A DNA stretch of 64,000 bases from Moniliophthora roreri (taxonomy: Eukaryota; Basidiomycota; Agaricomycetes; Agaricales; Marasmiaceae). The position numbers and the translations under genes are program-made. The DNA lies in contig LATX02000024.1 in assembly GCA_001466705.2 (NCBI GenBank), forward strand, positions 124,001 to 188,000. The letters are read 5' to 3'. The notes under the pieces were generated by a model, which was not told the origin of the DNA, did not search any database, and worked only from the letters and a program-made list of their open reading frames with translations. Positions 36,328 through 47,874 of the stretch are shown piece after piece (the stretch's first letter is position 1; each line of letters starts with the position of its first letter).

Positions 36328-37541
36328 TCAGTCCTCGCATCGCCAAGACATGTCACGCCAGTCCACCCCTACAATTTCTGGGGGATTGAAAGCCATCATG
36401 TGCGTATAAACAGTTACACCACGCTCCTTGACTTCTGGAGAAATGGTGGATACTGCATTAGCAATCGCCCGAGCCCCCGCACGATACCCAATCCCATGCA
36501 AGTCAATGGATCTCAAAGCATGAATACCATGAAGGTCTAAGGCTTTATCACAGAAAAGGGACATTAGCAATATAGTACGGGGAAGGAAATCTTGGATATA
36601 CCTGAAAGGTTCTCCCATGCAACACAAAGAACTAAATCTTGAACGGTTTTGCCACATATGGTATCCAAAAAGTTTTGCAACACCGCTGAATTTACGGTTA
36701 CTTCGTGGTCGCAATGTCCTAAATGTACAAAGGATAATGCCGGAAAATAGACTAGGCCTGGCTCTATCAACCAAGGCAGGAAAGCATTACAGATCGATGA
36801 ACGAAGAGTAAGCTTCCGCAATCTTGGAAATGACAATCTGGGAATGGAAGCGACGTCCTCGGGCTGGGGAACTTGTACGTCGTCGAGGGTCGCTCCATAA
36901 GAGTAATAATCACCAGTGACTTTCAAGCCCAAGCTCTCTAAGAGTCTCATTCCAGAAAGGAATTCGAATATTTCCTTTACTTTCTGCGAAATATCGCCCT
37001 TTTCGACCCTCCCGATTCTGACGGATAAATTCAACGCCTTAAGCGAGGAAAGGGACTCCTTCAGATTAGGCTGACGCAGGTCCGCGAGGTCGACATCAAG
37101 GTCCAATGATTCCAGCCTCAGGCCAGCCTGTGCACCGAGGGTCTGGCAGAACGTCAAGAACCAGTCGTCCACTCTATAAGAGTAGTAACGATCGTTCTTC
37201 GTCACTCGGAGATGCTTGATATACGAAACAATCGTGCAATACTCCGACTCGAGCAGTTTGCAAAGTGTGACAATCTGGTTCTTTGTGGAGCCCTGATATG
37301 GACGTACACGTTTGGAGAAGATGTGAAGGCGCGTAGTTGGCACCCAGGATTTGCACACAAGACTGCAGGAGAAGAGAAACTCCTTGTCCTTGTGGCCAAA
37401 GTCGAGTATTCGGTCCTGGAGCTCTGGCGGAGCTTTTCTTGAGAAAGAAGACCAAATGCATTGCTGGGAAGTGGGGACAAGTGCCATGATTTTGATGCAG
37501 AACGAAGAGGCTTCGAAGGGGTTAAGTAGAGAATCGTGCAT
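36328..37541 (-). CDS. F-box/LRR-like protein
   Basis: Two exons, 37541-36602 and 36542-36328. The frame has an F-box-like start (PPELQDRILDFGHKDKEFL, SLVCKSWVPTTRLHIF) followed by leucine-rich repeat-like strands (LRLESLDLDVDLADL, LSSLKALNLSVRIG, MRLLESLGLKVTG, FPRLRKLTLRSSIC, YFPALSFVHLGHC). Exon 2 continues in frame with ALDLHGIHALRSIDLHGIGY and ends WRCED. Two ATGs are possible: 37541 (MHDSLLNPFEASSF) or 37487 (MALVPTSQQC); the second lies closer to the F-box. Likely substrate receptor of an SCF ubiquitin ligase; target unknown. Its 3' end is 330 bp from the NRPS start. Confidence 0.75.
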
Positions 37542-37671
37542 AGAGTAGGCGTGACTCGTGTTGACGTTTGTTGACGTGTGGATGTTTCGCGGCTCCGCGT
37601 TTTGACCACGTTCTCGACGCGGTTCCCTAATACCCTGACCGATTTTACGTCCTGTCGATCGAGATTGCAGT

Positions 37672-38530
37672 ATGGATAGCCTGCAAGACGCTGCACAACG
37701 ATACTCTTGGTTATATATGATACATACCCTTGGCGAGACTGTAAAGGACTCTGAAGACATTGCGTTTGTTCGTTCCATATTTGAATTGATTCTAGATGTG
37801 ACTGATTATTGCCGTAGAAAGACTTGAAAAGATGTTCGACTCGACTTCGAGATGAAGAAGCGGACATTCATGACCAACGAATACGGTACCAGGCGGAGAA
37901 AGACATAGAACTGCTAGATGCTTTAGGCAAGGAACAGGTGCGTGTTAGTGAACTCGAATCATTCGATCTAATGTCAGATTCGCAGCTAAAGGACATCTTG
38001 AAGGAATATCTTATTCACGAGCAGTCCAGCCTCAATATCATGAACGAAGTGATCGATCTGTCGGCAAAAGCGACTCCAAAACAGGGCGCAGTGGACTTGG
38101 AAACGGAAGATGGACTAATACTTGAACTATTCAATAATTACTTGGAGAAACTAGGTCCGTCTCCGTCGCTCTGCTGGCGCGCCATCTTCTGAATTGAATG
38201 TCATTTACAGAAAACCTGATCACGCAAAGCGACAAGCTTCATGACACCATTAGTCAACTTGCAGACCTTTGTAAACTGACTGCCATCTCAAGCGCTCCCT
38301 GTCCGACTCGGGACACTGACGCCGAGGGTAGTACTAGGGACAAACTTGACGCGGTCCACGGGGTTCTCGGTTCGATTTTGCCGGTGTTAAATGCACGAAA
38401 GGAGAATCTGCGTCTAGCGCACTCCTTACTAGAGGAGTCCAAAGGCAACTGGGCTAATTGCGTACGGATGGAAAGTTTGTTAGCATCGAAATTGACACAT
38501 CGAACGTTGGCCTGCAGTGATAAGAATTGA
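37672..38530 (+). CDS. Coiled-coil protein, unknown
   Basis: Three exons (37672-37740, 37818-38154, 38211-38530), 241 residues. Exon 1 gives MDSLQDAAQRYSWLYMIHTL; exon 2 is highly charged and helical (RLRDEEADIHDQRIRYQAEK, LKDILKEYLIHEQSSLNIMN); exon 3 adds NLITQSDKLHDTISQLADL and ARKENLRLAHSLLEESKGNW. No catalytic motif, signal peptide or TM. Size and helical content resemble small kinetochore or tethering subunits, but I do not recognise it. It overlaps the 5' flank of the F-box gene head to head, with only about 130 bp between start codons. Confidence 0.6.
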
Positions 38531-39736
38531 TCAAGCTAGCACGCTAGTATACCTCTTTCCGACTACCGATTCATCGTTAGAGTACTTGCACATTCGTGTA
38601 TGGACATTAATTGATTACTTCTTTGCCGCTTGAGCACTCGACTTGAGCCTCACTAGTGTTGTGCAAGTTAAAGTCAAGTTATGAGAAGTCATGGCTTACC
38701 CGGATTCGGAAAGCGCGGTGGTCTGATACTTCCGAAAGAGACGAAACGAGTTCAATGACGAAATGACTGTTTCTCCAGTAGTTTTATTGCTTGGAATGGT
38801 ACTTTCGTGTGTAATGTATTGAGAAATGAAATACAAGTTTATATACCAGATGATGCTTCTTCAGTCATGGTATCCCCTTCGTCGTCTGACTCCAACAAAA
38901 TCATTTCCGGCTTATAGAGGATCCGGTAGAAATGATGTCCCCCCATATATGGTAACTGGCCCCGAAATGGAGGCAACGCCCTCCGGATTTCTGTGAGCTT
39001 GAGAGAATGTGATTCTGTATGGTATTATATGGTATGCAAAAATCTCAAGAAGTTATAGAGTCTTTCCTCGGATTTCAGCGGCGGACTACCCAAGATCCAG
39101 TAGGTGCTGGCTGCCTCAGGTTCGGATATATGTCCGTCTTGCGGAGCCTTACGGACATAAGACGGCATGGACGGCCGATTTATTGCCCTCTTACGGGCCT
39201 TATGCCGTTATAAGCGCCCAGACTAAAACTATTATTCAGCCTTATGCCGAAGTCGTCCTTCAGGAGATCCTAAATTTCAAGCTCGAGTAAGTGGCCGGTG
39301 TTCCCTATAACGCTGAACCCAGATTGAATTAGTCAAATTTAAGCAAGTCAGCCCCTTTCTCACCAAGACAGTCATAAGTTCACATGCAACGGACCAAGCT
39401 ATGACTCGGATAAAGAATACCCCGCGGGCGTTAACGGGCGCTAACCATGGCTATAATGTATATAATGACTTTACGGAAATCGTTATACTTTAGTCAAGTC
39501 AAAGTCATTGATCACTGAACCTCACTGATTCAGAATCACGCATCATGGCTTGTACCGGCGGCAACGGACGAGATTGCCTACGGCAGTTCAACGGCCTCCG
39601 GTACCTGCTGATTCACGATCAAATCGACGACATCAGCAACTTGCACATATATTATTCCTCGACCCATGCAGCATGAAACTTGCCTTCTCTTTCACCACCT
39701 GCCTCCCCTTTTCTTCCCCGCCCTCATCTGAATTAC
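38531..39736. other. Intergenic, 1.2 kb, with short repetitive motifs
   Basis: Contains several similar short motifs around 39120-39250 (TTACGGACATAAGACGGCAT, CTTACGGGCCTTATGCCG, CAGCCTTATGCCG). A frame there reads TAWTADLLPSYGPYAVIS but is unspliced and unsupported; it may be a transposon scrap. CAAGTCAAAGTCA-like words recur near 38670 and 39490. No gene called. Confidence 0.4.
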
Positions 39737-41719
39737 ATGGCTAAAGACCCTAATTTGACCATACCTTCTGAATGCCAGTGGAACAAGCAATCGAAGTTGG
39801 AGAAACAAGATGACTTGGCGACTCGAGGCTCGACAACATCGTACGAGAAGGTAGTCATGGTAGATGGTTTTCCAGATGGCGGGACAAAAGCTTGGCTTTG
39901 TCTCTTTGGGGTGCGTTTTGGACTAGTGGTGATCACTCATTTGACTCATGATTCCTCTTTTATTTTAGTCCTTTCTCCTATCAACCGTTTGTTGTACGTC
40001 GATCTCTTTTCGAGTGAAATTCAGTCTCTAACCGATGTTCCCACCAGACGGCGTGCTGAATTCGGTCAGATTATATAGGCCTCCATGACGTTTGACCATT
40101 CTCTAACCCTATGACAACAATCAGTTTGGCGTGTTCCAAGAGTACTATCGTCTCAACAATCTCAGGCATAGATCAATACAAGATATCTCGTGGATTGGGT
40201 CACTTCAGCTTTGTCTAAACTTGCTGGCAGGATGTGTGTCGGGGCCATTATTCGATGCCGGGGTACGTCATACGGTAATTCTAATCGTAAATCAGCAACT
40301 GACCCCCCCCCNATTTCAAACATCTAATCGCGACTGGCGGTGTCCTATACGTCTTTTCCTTGATGATGACTTCCATCTCGAAGGGTTCGTCATGATTCCT
40401 ATCCACTCAGAGTTCTGCTGAAGCCCGAAATGTCTCCAGAGTTCTACCAATTCATTCTAGCGCAGGGTGTTGGAGTTGGGGTATGTATTTTCCCCTGCTC
40501 CTCTATCATAAATCACTGATCGTAATTCGTACAGCTTGCAGCCGGATTTTTGTTTACACCCGGAGTATCTGTTCTCGCGCATCACTTTCAACGTCGGCGA
40601 AATCTAGTTTTTGGAATCTTTGCTTCGGGCGCTTCTGTGAGCGGTGCCGTGTTGCCTATTGCAGTGCAGAGACTATTGAGGCAAGTCGGATTTGGGTGGA
40701 CTATTCGAATATGTTCGTCTCGTATCGAACCTCCCAACGGTCATGAGAGCTGATGGATGACTATAGTGGCTTTCATAGTTCTTGCGTGTGTTACTACCGC
40801 ATTCTTTTGCTGCAGTCCGCGGCTACCGCCTAGGAAGGGTGGACGCGTGCTGGATTTCCGAGTGTGTGAGTCAATTCAGCTTCAGGTTCGTGTCCACAAC
40901 AGATTATACTGACTGTGCTACTAGTCAAAAGCCCTGCATATTCGTTCCTTGTTTTTGGAGCAGGTTGTGTTGCCTTAGGATTGTGAGTATCTATTATTGT
41001 TTTGACTCCCTTGTTACACTGAGAGCCCGCATTCAGATACGTTCCCCTGACATTTGGTATAACATATGCCATACAACATGGCGTGGATCAACAACTCGCC
41101 TTCTATTCGTAAGTGTACGGTTGCTCGTGACCTCTGCTCTTACTCACGTTTTCTGAAGGCTTGCGATTCTGAACGCATGCTCGATAATAGGTCGGACGAT
41201 ACCCAATTTGATTGCGCAGCGTGTTGGGCCATTGAATGTCCTCATCATCGCTTGTTCCCTGTCGGCCATCATGCTTTTCGTGTTCACGACAACGCAATCA
41301 ACTGCAGGAATATTAACATATAATGCCTTTTTTGGGGTTGTCAGTGGTATGATGCTTACCCTTCTTGTTGTACTTGCAGCAGACTCATGTTTTTAATGCC
41401 AGGTACATATGTCTCTGGTCTGCCTCCTGCCTGCTCTTCTCTGACGCTGGACTCCAGGGAGACAGGGTAAGTTGCTCCCGTCTCTTCATTCACATATTCA
41501 CATGACTCACCGGACCAAAGATTACGACTGGGTATGATGTTCTTTTTGACTTCTTTCTTTTGGTTGGCAAGCTCGCCCATCCAAGGAACTTTAATACGAA
41601 TGCATGGCACGTTTTGGCCTGCTGCTGTCTACGGCGGTGCTTGCGTCGCTCTAGGTGTTGGTTCCATGCTTGCCGCCCGACATTTGGCTTCTCAAGCAAA
41701 GGGGACACATAGAGTATAA
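39737..41719 (+). CDS. MFS monocarboxylate-type transporter, possibly damaged
   Basis: MFS carrier of the monocarboxylate porter family (Mch-like). About ten exons. The joined sequence has VDGFPDGGTKAWLCLFG, YGVLNSFGVFQEYYRLNNL, ISWIGSLQLCLNLLAGCVSG, EMSPEFYQFILAQGVGVGLA, FTPGVSVLAHHFQRRRNLVF, GIFASGASVSGAVLPI, VPAYSFLVFGAGCVALG, ACSIIGRTIPNLIAQRVGPL and the end FWLASSPIQGTLIRMHGTFW. The family's motifs occur in order, so the gene is real. Two spots are hard to join: near 40383-40412 only a 28-nt intron restores the frame, and near 41390-41460 no clear splice solution appears. An ambiguous base (N) at 40312 in a C-run may be an assembly error nearby. Intact, recently decayed or mis-assembled are all possible. 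Confidence 0.65.
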
Positions 41720-41878
41720 TGCGTTGGATGGACGGACATCAGGATCAAAATGGCATTAAAATACATACAAATAGGAAAAATACACCTCGCGCATAATAGA
41801 TCGACATTCAAGTGTCTTCTTGTCATTTCCTTGCTGCTCGCTGCTCGGCAGTGCCTCGTGCTCGCAAAGGACGACACA

Positions 41879-42374
41879 CTATTGATCCCGAGATAAACGG
41901 TCTAACATCAGTAAGCTTGTGACAATAGCCGTGAGGACGATAGTGATGACGACGAAGGACACAAGCTGACAGGTCCGAAGGCCTCCAGGCCCATCAAAAT
42001 CAGCGTCGTTCCATCCTGTTGCGTTCTTTGCACCGCTGTACTGCACAACCATCCTGCTGAAACCACCTGTGCTCGAAGTCCAACTATATTCTTCGTGTTC
42101 ATGGAACACGGATTGAACAGGAGGGGAGCCTTTCCAATCGCTGTCTCCAGGTCCTTCTGCGAGGCTGAATTGATGACCAGCAATTGCGGAATTTGGCATT
42201 CCACTCACCCATAGGACGAGGTCTCGGAGAAAAGTCTCGCAGCCATTGTCGTTGGCGTTGGCGTGTCATTACGGAAAGTGTCGACACGGTGGTCCCACAA
42301 AGTTTACAGGTCTGTCCATGTATGGGTGACCCACACTTTCGGCATAGGGGGCGTCTTCTAGATGTGTTTGACAT
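41879..42374 (-). CDS. Small zinc-ribbon, tail-anchored membrane protein
   Basis: Two exons (42374-42209, 42156-41879), 147 residues. N-terminus has two Cys pairs, CRKCGSPIHGQTCKLCGT, typical of a zinc ribbon. The middle is polar (VFHEHEEYSWTSSTGGF). A single hydrophobic helix near the end, LVSFVVITIVLTAIVTSLLM, is followed by nine residues, which fits a tail anchor. The intron (GTGAGT...CGCAG) was chosen because it alone joins the ribbon to the TM frame. Family not recognised. It is convergent with the MFS gene, 160 bp apart. Confidence 0.6.
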
Positions 42375-42767
42375 CTCGCTGAGCCTTTACTGTGGTCAGC
42401 TGTTGGTCAGACTGCGAGCGGTGTAAGCCCTTACCTCGTTATGGCTTGTTTAAAGTATGGTTTTCTCCGGATTTGCAGTCGAGGTCTGCTGCTGGTTGGA
42501 GGACCAAAGCAAAGAAAGGTGGCTGGCGGGTGTCTTGCGCCTTTTTTGCAGCCACGCGTTCGTTGCCAGTACCGCAAAGATATGGCCCCGACCTGCTGCT
42601 TGTCGAGGAGATTACCAGATGCTTCATACGCGGCATGTATGGAGCTGGTTCAGTGTTGGTAGTACACGTGCTGATCAAAGAGGCGCCTACCGGCGGTTTT
42701 AAATTTAGGCTCGTGTCATTGTCAAACTAAGTTTAAGTTCCTTCTGACCGCAGCACTGCCTATCCTC
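42375..42767. other. Intergenic between divergent genes
   Basis: Overlapping open frames on both strands, none with motifs or splice support. Confidence 0.4.
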
Positions 42768-42777
42768 TATATAAATA
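42768..42777 (+). promoter_or_regulatory. TATA box of DUF7330-like gene
   Basis: TATATAAATA about 170 bp upstream of the ATG. The distance is explained by a likely 5'-UTR intron at 42881-42940 (GTGAGT...CAATAG) ending three bases before the ATG. Confidence 0.5.
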
Positions 42778-42943
42778 CGAGAAGCTGTAAACGCGAGAAG
42801 TCTTTGGTTCCACCTCCACTTACTTGAAAATAGCTCTCTGGTCATCCACTGAAACTCAGATTCAGATTATCAAGTGTACAGTGAGTGAACTTCCTCTTGG
42901 AAGCTTCAGGCCGTGAATATTGAATAATCACCTACAATAGTCT

Positions 42944-43656
42944 ATGGCCGGCGATCCACCTCCATACTATCAAGAGGCAAACAAAACGCTAAAAACCCCG
43001 TCCAACCTCATCCGCATCATCCGCGATAAGGGCGAGATCCGGGAGAGATTTACATTGGATGCATCTATCTGTATCGGTGAGGATATAATCAAAGATTCAG
43101 AGAAAGATCGAAAGAATCTCTGCGTGAAAACAAAAGGGGAAGGAGAGATTGACATTGATGTAAATATCGCGGAAAACAAGGAACCCATACCTTCTCCAAC
43201 CAGTGATCGGAAGGAAGTAACAATTGACGTGGAGACATTCAAAGGGGACGTCTCTCTTCGATTGGTGCGTACATGCAAACATGTGTTGGTCGGCGTGCTT
43301 ACATTTGACATTTGTAGCATGCATCCTCACCGGATACGCGTCCCCTCCTTCGTGTGAATGTCACATCGGGATCAGGCATTGTTGTGCTGTCCATACCTCG
43401 TTCGACAGCTGGCGTTATAGAAACCACCTCGACCGGGCCCGTCATCGTATCGGACAAATTAACCCAAATGACCAACATCGTTACTGAGGAAGGGCGGAAC
43501 AGAAATTTCATTGTGGGGGTCGTAGACAAATGGAACAAGGAGCAGAAAGACCAGTTGACTGTTACGGCTAAGTACGGTCGCGTCTACTTACGGTACGACG
43601 ACGAATCGAACGAGAAACCTGAGGTCGGGTTCTGGACAAGAGTTTTCGGGAATTGA
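42944..43656 (+). CDS. DUF7330-like protein, copy 1
   Basis: Two exons (42944-43264, 43318-43656), 219 residues. It has the block GEIRERFTLDAS, then beta-rich repeats typical of adhesin-like parallel beta structure: GEIDIDVNIAEN, VTIDVETFKGDVSLRL, then after the intron RVNVTSGSGIVVLSIPRS, ETTSTGPVIVSDKLTQM, and LTVTAKYGRVYLRY. The SGSG.VVLSIPRS motif is characteristic of a basidiomycete family that I take to be DUF7330. Function unknown. No signal peptide, so probably intracellular. A divergent relative is at 56828-57605. Confidence 0.7.
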
Positions 43657-43844
43657 ATCTTCACTTGAGCTTTGAACTTCATCTAAACTTGTATCATCAA
43701 ATGTATCTGTCGTCTACACAAATGAACGCAAAAAGCTTATCGCAGACTTGAGTCCTTTTCGGGCTCAGAAACCGTCAAGCTTGCGTGCTTCTCGGTTGAA
43801 TATCGTCGAAACCTCTTATTCTAATCATGAGGGGGGGCGGTGAC

Positions 43845-44515
43845 TGTCATGACATTCGTTAGCTCATCCAGTAGAATCAAGATAGTTTAAGGAACTTACT
43901 ATTAGCCCAGTCAGGATAGAAAACAAGATCAACATAGCCGAAGTAGACTGGAACCGAATAGACTGTCGTCCAGTCCTGTCGATAAGGAAACAGCAGTAGA
44001 AGCTACTGCGGCGGCGACAATTAGTCCACCGTTGATTTCAGCTGTATCCTGCTGTCAAGAACCGTCCAATTCAGAAGATAGCAAAGCTACTCACTGATCT
44101 AGGCTGGGTTGGTGATGTCTATCAGTTTCAGCGTCGATGCAATATAGTCCGACACCATTGCGCTCCTACTCCAGTAGCGCACAGCGTAAGAATTGCGGCC
44201 CTTCTCCTATTTCCTAACGATGCAAAGAGTATCTTCCACAAAGCTTCACGATTAATAGTTTCCGTAAACTCCTTCACCTCGTGTTTCGCTAACTCGTCGT
44301 TACGATCTCCATTAGCGTGATTCGGGAGGAAGAATGCGAAAGGTAGAAGAATGACTGGTCCATGATGAATTCCAGGAAAGTGCGGCATAAAAGGATCTGC
44401 CCTAGCTCCAAAAAACTCATCCTGAGCATGCTGAATACGCTGAACAGAGGGTCAGAGCTCGGCACGCCTTTTGGGAACAGATAGGAGAAGAGAACGCATG
44501 CTCTCAAGGGGGGTC
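43845..44515 (-). pseudogene. Partial, decayed copy of the sugar transporter
   Basis: Minus strand matches the middle of the transporter at about 20160-20955, introns included. Recognisable pieces: DPLFSVFS, GPVILLPFAFFLP, HANGDRNDELAKHEVKEFTE, LFASLGNRRRAAILTLCATG, then an intron like GTGAGTAGCTTTGC and the next exon AACGGTGGACTAATTGTC. The PESPRWL segment is deleted and frames are broken. Both ends stop abruptly, and intron retention shows DNA-level duplication rather than a retrocopy. Confidence 0.85.
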
Positions 44516-45362
44516 CTCACTTTCGTTGCACTGCGATAATTAGGAAGTTTGTATGTGCGTCAGTCGTCGTTCAGTCATAAGTTCAGAACTTTTCGGGTAC
44601 TCACGAGACATCATTGTCTGCCTAACATTCCTTCTCAGTGCAGGGGAGTCTTTCCATGCTTACATGGTGATTTATCGCAATTTTCGTTTGGCGTTATTCC
44701 TCGAAAAGGCAGCAAAATCTAATGTAGTCGAGAATGTGAGGTTGGGTTGCTGGGATCATCGCTTCCGTTCATTGACGCTGTCGAAGGTGAATCAAAAGAT
44801 AAGAGCTGGATAAGGGTCGAGATGGGAAAATGACAAGTCGAAGGGGCAGTCAAAGACGCCGACGGGCTTGTGCGCGTCTACAAGACTGTCAAGACATACG
44901 TCGACTCGCTGGTAGTACTTGATCTACAGTACTTGGCTAACGAAGGTCGACTGACCTCGCACGGAATCGGGCTCTCGAACGCGAAGCTTGGCCGCCTGAA
45001 GCAAGTATACTGTGTTAAGCAAACTGCTACAGTATTCGAACTTGTTCCAGCTCGATTCGAACACTACTCGTTCATATCTCGCTTCAGCACGAACATGTGA
45101 TTCCTACTTTTTTTGTGTTAAATACCCAATTCCCCTTTCTTTCTTTCCCTTCTACGCCTACCATCCCCATTCGATCCTATCCTTCTACGACCACCATCCT
45201 CATTACTATTTCTCGGTTCAATGTCGACTACAACTCCTACTACCGCTGCTACCACCGCTGCTGCTGCAGCACTTTCTGCTCCTCCGGCTGGAACTCGCCT
45301 TTATCGCAACGTCAAGATCTCGCTGATTGTTATCTTCCTAGATTCGCCAGTCAGAGCGACAA
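44516..45362. other. Intergenic, 0.85 kb
   Basis: A frame around 44850-45000 reads LVRVYKTVKTYVDSLVVLDL and RLTSHGIGLSNAKLGRL without start or splice support; perhaps an element remnant. A pyrimidine-rich stretch with CCATCC and TACGAC words (45130-45220) is the promoter side of the next gene. Confidence 0.35.
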
Positions 45363-47741
45363 ATGGCAAAAAGGAAAGAACAAGAGGAAGCCCAAGTCTT
45401 ACAGGCAGCCGCGCCGCCAGCTCCGAAGGTAGCGACCTAACCACTCTCCACTACTCCAAGCTCTCGCTCATTTCACATCGTAGACAAGGAATGGGGGGCG
45501 AAAATCAAATGGAACACCGGAAGTAAGTACTGAGGATCAGCCTTGAGGATGCCAATGTTAATCGCTGTGGGCACATAGGGTGTCGCCCCAAGCAAGAAAA
45601 GAAAGACGGATACAGGGTCCGAAGTGCGTCATTCCCTGGTTGTTCCTCGGCTGCTTTGTTGACAGCTTTGACGCCATTGCACTTACTAGGTGGCTCCATC
45701 GTATTGTAAATCAGTGTGGGCGCACGTCGGAGGGCAGTACGGCCTATCAATCACAGAGTTTTCTCACCTCCCCGGGTTTGCAGCTTCTATACCCAATGGA
45801 AAACAGCAGGATTTATACGCTACCCACAAACACTCTAGTAGAAATAATGATCAATCTTGAGAAGGCTCGCAACGCTGCCGGCGTTGGCACTTATTACCGC
45901 ATGATTGACACCAAGGAAGCCACCAAAGTCCTACTCTTTCATAATGTGAGTAATCATGATCGACTCAGATATGGGATTGATACTTACACATGAACCAGAT
46001 CATCCCTCAAATCGTATCACTATTCGAACCCGCAGTTGTTTCAGTACCCGAATCAACGATCCTTGGTGGAACAGCAAATACGGATGCCTTGGATCCTCGT
46101 GGATTCGCGGATATTCGGGTACGATGGTTCATCTTGAATTTTCAAGCGAGCAAGTCTGACTCTACTCCCTCATTCAGATCTTCACGTTGGCAGGCGTGAC
46201 AGTAATCCTAGTGGAGTTGAAGAGGTGTATAATTGCCACGGATGGTTTGGTGCAACTTCTTCGCCAAATGATCAGTAAGTAGATTGAGCTATGCTGGTCA
46301 TACTTCCACAACTTACCAATTCTCTCTTGCAGCGGTTCGCGAGTCAAACAGAAGAAGAGGGATTGATGGCAAAGTCGTCGGGATTCTAAGCGATGGAAAT
46401 TACTTCCTCTTTACCTCGCTTGGCTCGCACAAGGACGCCATTTTCAAGTGTGAAGTGGAATATCAGCTAAACGCCGATGACTATGACAGATTCAGTGTTG
46501 GCATTCAGCTCGGTAGGTGGTCGTCAATCATACTCTATCTGAGGTAGCCTGCTTATGCCTTTGTCGTAGTGATATGTCATATCTTCACCATCATCCTCGA
46601 TTCGTTGGTTGGTGCGGTGAGGGCTGTAGCTGCTATCAGCAAGCGACGTTCCAAGGTTTGTATTCACTTCTTTTGACCTCCGGCATTCATGATTCACGAT
46701 AAACAGGATGATGCTCTGGAGATAAACTCTATTGCATACCTTGAAAATCATGCTCAAGAGATGATCGGAGAACAGTCCGGAGAGTCAATGGTGTGTGACA
46801 TTGCCTTGTCTGTATCTCAGTGCCCGATGAATTTGTGGGCTTTCCAGCTCCCAACTCACGACTCCTTTGAGGGCTATGAGAGCTTGGGAAATGCTCTTGC
46901 ATCAGTCGGAGAAATATTGTCCTTATGTCCCAGTGAGAACGAGGTCGAATCTGTGAAGGCTATGGCAGAATTGAAGCAACTGTGAGTCATCAATCTTGCA
47001 AGTTGATCCAGACGCCTGAAACCTTAAAAGGGTTATCTCATTGGGCATAATGATACCGGGTGCAAACATCAAGGCATTGTCGCAGCCCGAAGCAAGATAC
47101 CTTCGTGTGAAACTTGGTGTGAAAAGGTTTCGGACTCAAAGAGAAATTGACTGGCGTGCGTGTCTTCAGAGTGCACCGGACTTTCCCCGTGATTCTAACT
47201 CTGGAAACCAGGACTATTTGCTGCCCTGCAGCGCTGCAAAGACGGGTCAATGGATGGTATTCTTCTCAGGGTGGACAATGATCAGATACTAGAGGTCCCT
47301 AGCGAAGCTCTTCACACTTGGCTCAAGGTAGATCCTGACGTGGAACAACACCTTCAACAAGCCTTCATTCACACACGGGAGCAGTTGAGAAAAATTCAGC
47401 CTGTAAAACTGGGTTCTCTCATCACAATCAGCCTTGGTATCTTTCTAGACCTTTGACAGGCACTTGCCACCACATTCCTTGACAAGGACCTCACTCCTGT
47501 GTTCCCATTCCTTTCCGAGAGGCATGACCTCACTAACAACCTGATTTGTCAGTCCCTGAATCTCAGCCATGCCGCGGAAGGAAACCTGGCTACCAGGCTC
47601 TTGGAAAACAGGATGGACCGAGTGAAATTCAGTGCGCTCCAATATCTTAGCTGGGACCATTTTATTCTGTTTCAGTGGGAAGTCGAGGAAGTGTTGACTT
47701 TGTGTCAAGTGGTACAACGACAATATCCGATTTCCTCATAA
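45363..47741 (+). CDS. Unfamiliar multi-exon protein with a VELKR motif
   Basis: Best model starts at 45363 (MAKRKEQEEAQVLQ) with small basic exons ending KKRKTDTGSE, a likely nuclear signal. The core is spliced from many short exons: RNAAGVGTYYRMIDTKEATK, IPQIVSLFEPAVVSVPEST, IFTLAGVTVILVELKRCIIA, VRESNRRRGIDGKVVGILSD, FTSLGSHKDAIFKCEVEYQL, VICHIFTIILDSLVGAVRAV, ARYLRVKLGVKRF, RCKDGSMDGILLRVDNDQIL and the final exon ALATTFLDKDLTPVFPFLSE. VILVELK after a beta strand resembles the E-x-K of PD-(D/E)XK nuclease-like folds, but the preceding Asp is not certain. The join at 45624-45714 is the weakest. No family recognised. It converges on the next gene, 133 bp apart. Confidence 0.6.
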
Positions 47742-47874
47742 TAAACAAGACAATACTATGAACCACACCATAATGCATAATGTTTCATACTTGATATGTA
47801 TCTACATTTACAACATGTACCGCGTTATTTCATTCCAGGGGGCAAGGGTCGATACAGCTTTTCAAAAGCAGTAT

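Noticed and set aside
38900..39300. Possible transposon remnant near 39.2 kb
   Set aside because: Only short related words (CCTTATGCCG and variants) and one unsupported frame; no terminal repeats or transposase motif found.
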